DNA of 64,000 bases, taken from NCBI GenBank assembly GCA_964030475.1, contig CAXIPT010000001.1, positions 22,014,372 through 22,078,371 on the forward strand. Reading direction: 5' to 3'. The stretch is from Tethya wilhelma (taxonomy: Eukaryota > Porifera > Demospongiae > Tethyida > Tethyidae). A program made the position numbers and the translations under genes. The notes under the pieces are model-generated. The model worked only from the letters and a program-made list of their open reading frames with translations, was not told the DNA's origin and searched no databases. Positions 58,001-64,000 of this stretch are shown piece after piece. The stretch's first letter is position 1. Each line of letters begins with the position of its first letter.

Positions 58001-60786
58001 TCCTTTGAAAGGCTGTAGAGAAAACCTCGATCTAAACTTCACTATTGTGATCGCGTCAATCGTGACCTCTAGTCATTTAGCTACTGCTACAGCCACACCC
58101 CTTCAAGAGTTGCAACTCAAACTTTGTATTGTAGTAGAGAGGTACTTTACCTATTTGTGCAGGAAGTTCAGAGTTCAGTGTTTAGACGCTTTGTCTAAAC
58201 AATAGTGCTAAAGGTCATAGTACGCAAAAGTGCGTACTTTGTTTTTAAAAATTGAATTTTTTAGTGCACACAAGTGCGTACTTTGTGGGTAATCGGTTAA
58301 ACAGCCACTATGACCATGATTGATACTTGTAGTATAGTAATGTATAGCGGGAAATTTTTACTGGTCCAAATTTTTACCGTTAGACCCGTATATATTATAT
58401 GGTTGTTCAGCAAGATGTCAAATTTTTGTGGAATGCCATCATTACTACAAGCACACATGTTGCAATTCTTTTTTTGTGAACAGCTAGATCATGACCACGA
58501 AAATCACGAAAATTTGAACACTGTGAAAAATTCCCGTTTCTAAGTATATGCAGTACTCGATCATACTATTATAATACAATATGTGTATGCATGTACATGC
58601 ACTCACAAAGCACTGATAGTAATGGTGATGATTGTAGTCCCTGTACATTCTAATGCAAGTCTCATTGGTCAGAAGATAGGAATGATATCCCGAATCATTT
58701 TAACTTCTGCTGTCTACCAGAAGGTGATTTATAGATGTGTGTATGTATACTGTAACAGTGTTTGGTTTGCCTGTCATTAACCCTCGGTTTCTGTGCATGT
58801 GCAGTGAGGGTTACAGTATAATTATTAATTATAAGTTTGTGTGCATGTGCATGTGTGTATAATGAAAAACTAAAGAGAGTGAAATGTCAAGTAGTAGTAT
58901 GTACACAATATACCTTGATCAAATTTATTCAAAATGTGAACAATTGCCTTTTCCCTGAAACTGTCGAGCTAGCTGAAAATCACTGTTTGTCACATTTCGA
59001 ATGGCAATTTGTATACGCCATGACGATGATGCCTACCACTTATTGTGCACGTGATTTTCCACGCATGTTTGAGTTTGCTAATTGGAAGCTTTAAGGTTGT
59101 CTCAACACCTCTACAGCTATAATAGCTACTTAGCATTTTGTATGTTTTATTTGTGCTCAGCCTGTTATTATAGTCTCGAACCAGGCTCTCTCCCACCAAC
59201 TTTTTTTTTATACTCAAACATTATATATCTGTATGAGAGAGAGCCTAGAAGATTTTACTCCTGTTTCTTTAAATCACAATGCATGCATCCATAAAAACAT
59301 TGAAGCCTGAGCTGTTTCTTAAAATTAATTTTAAAATCACCATGCATGCATGCATCCATTGAAGTTGATCATGTGAATGTCTTGTTGCTGTCTTGTACTA
59401 CTGACCTCACGTCCATAGTCTATGCACCTATACTTTACGCTTGTGATATTTGATACCAGGCTCTCTCTTTGCTCAGTATTTTCAAAAGAAGCCTACCTGA
59501 ACAAGAGGCTTATAGTATGTTGCGTTGTTACGCGGTACATGTTGTTGTGTATATGTGCATGATCATGAGCAACTTTAATTATTACTCAAGAGTTGTAAAA
59601 TGCAATTTTATTGACCTACATACATGCATCCATAATATTACTAGTCAGATGGAAACATCGTTAGGCGAGCCTGAGCAAACTCTTCGATCATGCAAAGGAT
59701 TGCAAGCTAGCTGGCTAGGTATATAGACCATGATCGAGTCAGTCAAACACTGTCCTTGTGTACTGCCAAAGCACAATGTCATGCACGGCCATGGGTTATG
59801 ATGTATATTTGAATTGAACTTGACTAAATTATCAGCAGACAAATCTTGTCTTGACAATTAAGAATTGCTATGCATGCCTATAGTATGCTTCATTTTGATG
59901 CAGCTATTAATAAATTATATCTATGGCAACTAACTTGCTAAAGTATAGTCATGTCTGAGTCACACTGATCCAATTCTGCATAGACTGTTTTTCTTGGCTT
60001 GCAGCTGACCACAATTCTTTAGTTTTTGGATCTAAGTTACATTTTGATGTTTTTTCAGACTCGTAAAGCAGCAACTAACTTGCAGAAATTCTTCAGTCAC
60101 TGACTCAATCTTTGCTTTCAAACTTTTGATGCCTTTGTAGAGTGTAAATAGACTGAATGCCGTATGTCCGCGTGTACACTCTAGATGCTTCTTACATTTT
60201 TGTGTAATTCAAGCATAATGATTGTATAGTTTCAGTTTGATCAACATTGTCATGCATTATACTTTCGTCACTGTTTCAACATTCTAATGGGGCTTGGTTA
60301 GGCTCACCCCAATCAGTCATTGTTTCCTGTATGACATGAGTGTTTGACATTGACTCTCAGTGTTTTATTAGACTGAATACTCGACTATTTGTTGGGTTTG
60401 TAGACTTTATTCATGAGTCAAGTTACTGTTGGAAAAGTCTCAACTGGCCACATCATGAACCTTGTGACAAATGACGTCAAAAGATTTGAATTGGTACGTA
60501 ATGCAATTATAATACCGAGTCTCCATTTATTATATATTTTACTTACAAAATAATTTGACATAATATTATACAGTGTTATACATAGTATATTATGCATGCT
60601 TTTGTATAATTATGTAACTGAATAGAGAAACTATTTGCAATACCTGTGGATTAGTCCGCTTCATCTGATTGTGTTTACCTACTTGGTGTATCGAGAAGTT
60701 GGTTGGAGTGCATTCTTGGCTACTGGGTTCACTATTCTGCATCTACCTGTTCAGATCTTAATGGCTAGAGCATTTTCTTACTTTAG
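55012..60786 (+). CDS. ABCC4/MRP4-like transporter, first membrane domain (six exons, partial)
   Basis: Exons 55012-55122, 56333-56450, 56534-56642, 58611-58723, 60404-60493, 60626-60786, continuous in phase. Product: WLDPLFWAGCRRHLIFNDLY (MRP-type L0/TM start), RYWSVELERIKHGQKARLWL, then LGNLTDYFTIDVPTEEDTRN, AVYQK, MSQVTVGKVSTGHIMNLVTN plus DVKRFE (the ABCC coupling-helix motif, as in TTGQIVNLLSNDVNKFD), and QYLWISPLHLIVFTYLVYRE. The last exon ends in AG|GCAAGT, an acceptable GC-AG donor. Neither the start codon exon nor later exons (rest of membrane domain 1, both ATPase domains) were found. Upstream is the N at 54821; downstream to 64000 nothing matches. ABCC4 exports organic anions and cyclic nucleotides; substrate here is unknown. 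Confidence 0.8.
56681..58310 (+). repeat. Two direct copies of a ~1-kb dispersed repeat in an ABCC intron
   Basis: 56681-57016 and 57661-58025 are direct repeats (for example caagcctcgctgctctagt, ctatggctatatagcctaac). Each is followed by the ctgtagagaaaac segment and unique or shared tails. The tail of the first copy (57100-57660) and of the second (58005-58230) match the reverse copy at 53876-54820. These enlarge the intron between the third and fourth ABCC exons. 58335-58545 is a diverged tatagcgggaaat-type MITE. Confidence 0.7.
58724..60403. other. Long ABCC intron, no other feature
   Basis: AT-rich intron with short agagagcctag/ccaggctctct fragments near 59190-59250 and 59455. No second gene or RNA seen. 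Confidence 0.55.
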
Positions 60787-60965
60787 GCAAGTTTTTTGCT
60801 ATAATAATAATATTGTAACAGTTGTTATAATTATTACACTTCATGGCATTGTATAGCAGATATATGTATATGTGTACATGCATGTGTACATTTATATTAT
60901 TGAGGCTATAGCTGGCATAAATGTATGATCATGTGAGTATATTTAAGCATGCATGCACGGTCTGC

Positions 60966-61231
60966 TAGCCTCGTTCCCAGGCTCTCTCCCAGTGAATATT
61001 TATGCACGCGCACGCGCAAAAATAAGAAGGGAGAGAGCCTGCATGGTACGCGAAATCACGTGAATGACGTTGCCCGTAGAGAGACCGTAGAGAGAGTCTG
61101 TATGGTTTCTCTACTACAGCATACTAATTTTTCCGCGCGCTACGTCATTCACGTGATTTCGCGTACCAGGCTCTCTCCCTTCCTATTTTTCAGCGTGTAA
61201 TATTCAGGGAGAGAGCCTGGGAACGAGGCTA
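60966..61231. mobile_element. 266-bp palindromic MITE with 8-bp target duplication
   Basis: Ends tagcctcgttcccaggctct and agagcctgggaacgaggcta. Flanked by cggtctgc at 60958-60965 and 61232-61239. Inner arms pair ggtacgcgaaatcacgtgaa with ttcacgtgatttcgcgtacc. Non-coding. Confidence 0.85.
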
Positions 61232-61239
61232 CGGTCTGC

Positions 61240-61840
61240 ATGTCTAAAAATTTCAAAGAAGCATGCATACATGTACATACAAGACAGTTAGTAGTAAAAA
61301 ATGCAAAAATTAAGTAGTGTAGGAATGGGCAGTGCGGTAAGATTATTTGGAACAATTAAGGCATGTCTCAATTTCGGCACATGATTACTTCATCATTCTT
61401 GATTCCCAATACGGATCTTCAGTATCATAGTGCAATAAGCTATGCAATATATAGTACCATACCTTAGTGTTGTATTGGTTCAAATTCCTACTAATCTGTT
61501 GGCTGAGCAGTGGAGTAAACTATAACAAATACTGAGCAACTTAAACTAGACTGCCAGCCAAGAGTTTGGCATAAAGAATGGAGCAGTCATTTGCCAAAAT
61601 TGCATGAGATATGCCTTAATTGTTCCATTACTTTTATTGCACTACTGGAGACTATCAGAGACTGGTTATAGTCCCTACAAAAAGTTTGTCAATGAGTAGC
61701 ACTTCATTATGCTGGAGGAGGCTATAATGTGCAAATGATAAGATAGATAGATAATGACCTTTCAACTCTAAGCTGCATTGTAGTACATAAACTTTTATAC
61801 ACTAAGTTTCAAAGCTTTGTAGTTTTTGTTTAGGTCTATT
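61240..61840. repeat. Diverged composite MITE copy
   Basis: Contains taggaatgggcagtgcggta near 61319 and the reversed body (gactggttatagtccctaca, aagtttcaaagctttgtag). No gene. Confidence 0.6.
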
Positions 61841-62534
61841 TAAGGTATGACAGGAGTTTAGGTGTGACCTCAAAAACGTCATGATATCTGTAGTATAGAG
61901 AATGGACTCAGGTTTTTTTTTTCAGATGTAGCTAGGTATACCTATCATCTTATGATACACCAATTGTCTACAGCTGCAGAGAGATCTACATATGATGACA
62001 TTGATAAACGTACCCGACCGAGAATCTTCAGTTTCCTTATTATCTCACCAAATGAGAGCAGACATCATTCATGCTATTTTCTATTGTGTTGTATGTGCAT
62101 TCAGATCAGTTTTTTGCGCAAGCCGCTTTGCAGAGGGATTTCATTTATTTTTGGTAATAGATTTTAATTTTTGTAACCAAAATTAATTTCTCGACCTAGT
62201 TATAGGCCGGGGCGGGGCTGAGAAATGCGGCCTACGTTGTGTAGGTTAACGTAACCCTATAGAACCTGCATACCAAGTCTGAGACTCTAAAAGTTTTCGT
62301 GGAGCAATATATAACTAATTTAAGTCAACACAATAAACATAAAACTTACAAATGTCCAAAAATAATGGCAGAGAATGCTCTAGCTTGTATAATTTAGTGC
62401 CTTCAACCACGAGTCGACGAGAGCTGTTTGCAAAGGTCATGTACTCTTTGTGTGAGCTATAAATAGAACATGACGTAAACAGAACTGAGCCAAATTCATA
62501 AGATTTGCAGAAGGTGCAGGCTATACCAGAGAGA
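61841..62534. repeat. Direct duplication, first copy (second at 63307-64000)
   Basis: taaggtatgacaggagttta starts both copies. The offset is 1466 bp and the sequence appears identical to the window end. An N at 63025 lies between, so duplication by assembly is possible. A minus-strand open stretch about 62534-62330 (YEFGSVLFTSC, SSRRLVVEGTKLYKLEHSL) with a donor-like gtaagt may be an exon of an unrecognised gene; it is in both copies. Confidence 0.8.
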
Positions 62535-62639
62535 AGCCGTACTCTACCTTGGATACCACGCAAACCACAAAAATTTAACTATAATTGGCACGTGACACTG
62601 CACGTACTTATGTACAGTTGAGCATACAAGAAGGTGACG

Positions 62640-62968
62640 ATGGCTACTTCTTCATCAGACGTGACAGATGATTCTTCCTTGTCGTTTCTCTTACATCAAA
62701 AGCGAGGTATTGGATACTCTTCCAGATTCCGAGTGTCTGAGGATCAGTTGCCTCCAGGTTGGCGGTGTGAACGAAAGAGCTCCAAGTACACTGTGTGGTA
62801 TGATGACAAAGGAAATAGATATAAATCAAGTATAGATGTTGAACACGCGCTTGCAAGTCAAGGATTACTCAGTGGGAATAGTGAGAGTGAATTTGATACA
62901 GATAGGGAAACATCTGAGTACGAGCCATCTCCAGTAAAAAAGAGTCGGCCAAATGTGTCAGATGATAT
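62640..62968 (+). CDS. First exon of a protein with an MBD-like segment
   Basis: ATG at 62640 to a GT donor at 62969. 109 complete codons plus two bases: MATSSSDVTDDSS..., then LPPGWRCERKSSKYTVWYDD followed by KGNRYKSSIDVEHALASQG, then an acidic/Ser-rich stretch with a basic SPVKKSRP motif. The LPPGW...Y.D..G...KS...V...L pattern resembles the methyl-CpG-binding (MBD/TAM) fold, which binds methylated DNA or acts as a chromatin adaptor. Only the first exon is visible; the continuation is lost beyond the (CT)n tract and the N at 63025. Confidence in a real exon is good, in the MBD name only fair. Confidence 0.6.
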
Positions 62969-62977
62969 GTAAGTCAT

Positions 62978-62978
<1 letters not shown>

Positions 62979-63024
<46 letters not shown>
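62979..63024. repeat. (CT)n microsatellite ending at an N
   Basis: Dinucleotide run immediately after the MBD-like exon's donor. The N at 63025 suggests an unresolved repeat length or contig join. Confidence 0.95.
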
Positions 63025-63025
63025 N

Positions 63026-63195
63026 GACTAATTCCAGCCCCTGCTATCATGTTCTCTCTGAAACTCAACTGGCTCTCTCTGATTTTCTTCAAGTGATTTG
63101 TTGCCTGGAACACCACAGCTGCTGGTGTGTCCTTCTGAAAGCCAATGAAAGCATCTCCTGGCTTGAAAGTTTTACCTCTGCAATAGTAGATGATT
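63026..63195 (-). CDS. Possible exon of an unrecognised gene
   Basis: The minus strand is open from an acceptor-like ctattgcag near 63177 down to the N, encoding GKTFKPGDAFIGFQKDTPAA then VVFQATNHLKKIRES. The composition is protein-like and the plus-strand reading is less convincing. There are no other exons to confirm it, and no family was recognised. Confidence 0.3.
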
Positions 63196-63306
63196 AAATA
63201 GTTATGATAATGTACTTGCCAATTAATAGACACCTAGACGATGAGATTTACTTTATGTGTACTGCATAACATTTCTGTTAGTAAATGTTAGCTACTATTA
63301 CTAACT

Positions 63307-64000
63307 TAAGGTATGACAGGAGTTTAGGTGTGACCTCAAAAACGTCATGATATCTGTAGTATAGAGAATGGACTCAGGTTTTTTTTTTCAGATGTAGCTA
63401 GGTATACCTATCATCTTATGATACACCAATTGTCTACAGCTGCAGAGAGATCTACATATGATGACATTGATAAACGTACCCGACCGAGAATCTTCAGTTT
63501 CCTTATTATCTCACCAAATGAGAGCAGACATCATTCATGCTATTTTCTATTGTGTTGTATGTGCATTCAGATCAGTTTTTTGCGCAAGCCGCTTTGCAGA
63601 GGGATTTCATTTATTTTTGGTAATAGATTTTAATTTTTGTAACCAAAATTAATTTCTCGACCTAGTTATAGGCCGGGGCGGGGCTGAGAAATGCGGCCTA
63701 CGTTGTGTAGGTTAACGTAACCCTATAGAACCTGCATACCAAGTCTGAGACTCTAAAAGTTTTCGTGGAGCAATATATAACTAATTTAAGTCAACACAAT
63801 AAACATAAAACTTACAAATGTCCAAAAATAATGGCAGAGAATGCTCTAGCTTGTATAATTTAGTGCCTTCAACCACGAGTCGACGAGAGCTGTTTGCAAA
63901 GGTCATGTACTCTTTGTGTGAGCTATAAATAGAACATGACGTAAACAGAACTGAGCCAAATTCATAAGATTTGCAGAAGGTGCAGGCTATACCAGAGAGA
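63307..64000. repeat. Direct duplication, second copy (runs off the window)
   Basis: Matches 61841-62534 with offset 1466. If the duplication is real, a second MBD-like first exon should follow just beyond the window. Confidence 0.85.

Overview
The window looks like nuclear DNA of an early-branching animal, most likely a demosponge such as Amphimedon. This is inferred from AT-rich DNA, intron-rich genes with canonical GT/AG splice sites, metazoan domain combinations (ABCG2-like and ABCC4-like transporters, somatomedin-B domains, an HSPA14-like chaperone) and very many short palindromic DNA transposons. Species identity was not tested. Unknown bases at 868, 6944, 26284, 28858-28898, 32960, 37571, 48867, 52725, 54821 and 63025 mark contig joins or polymorphic sites. 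Most of them sit beside a direct or inverted duplication or a microsatellite, so part of the apparent structure may be unmerged alleles.

Layout. 1-868: MITE debris. 869-3887 (+): 3' half of an ABCG2-like half-transporter. 3888-6380: nested MITEs, including a 59-bp mobile hairpin. 6381-9815 (+): recent copy of the 5' (nucleotide-binding) half of an ABCG2-like gene, broken by a frameshift in exon 1. 11182-12899 (-): Ser/Thr-type kinase with a coiled-coil, a proline-rich segment and a double YANL (ITAM-like) tail, split by one frameshift. 13639-22443: a transposon graveyard holding a 1.6-kb foldback element with 9-bp target duplication, a cluster of ~1-kb composite MITEs, a CACTA-like 2.2-kb insertion that carries spliced gene segments, and an orphan ABCG exon. 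22639-32815 (+): one complete 16-exon ABCG2-like gene predicting 677 aa, with one exon duplicated across an assembly gap.

34079-36545 (+): multi-frameshifted copy of an orphan membrane-protein family (signal peptide, ectodomain, about seven membrane segments, 13-residue tail repeats). 38575-40123 (-): 5' exons of an HSPA14-like HSP70. 40783-41397 (-): intronless 204-aa protein. 41792-49079 (-): tandem array of secreted GH76-like (alpha-1,6-mannanase family) proteins fused to a PAN/apple-like region and two somatomedin-B domains (one intact, one with a nonsense codon, one truncated at a gap). 46782-48865: inverted copy of 35448-37570. 50336-52495 (-): intact member of the orphan membrane family (675 aa). 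52726-53868: decayed Helitron protein. 55012-60786 (+): six exons of an ABCC4-like transporter, interrupted by ~1-kb repeats. 62640-62968 (+): first exon of a protein with an MBD-like segment.

The host genes do not form one pathway. Several are surface-facing or secreted (ABCG, ABCC, GH76-SMB enzymes, orphan membrane receptors), and the kinase has a signalling-adaptor-type tail. The window is best read as an accessory, fast-duplicating neighbourhood of environmental-response genes full of DNA transposons.
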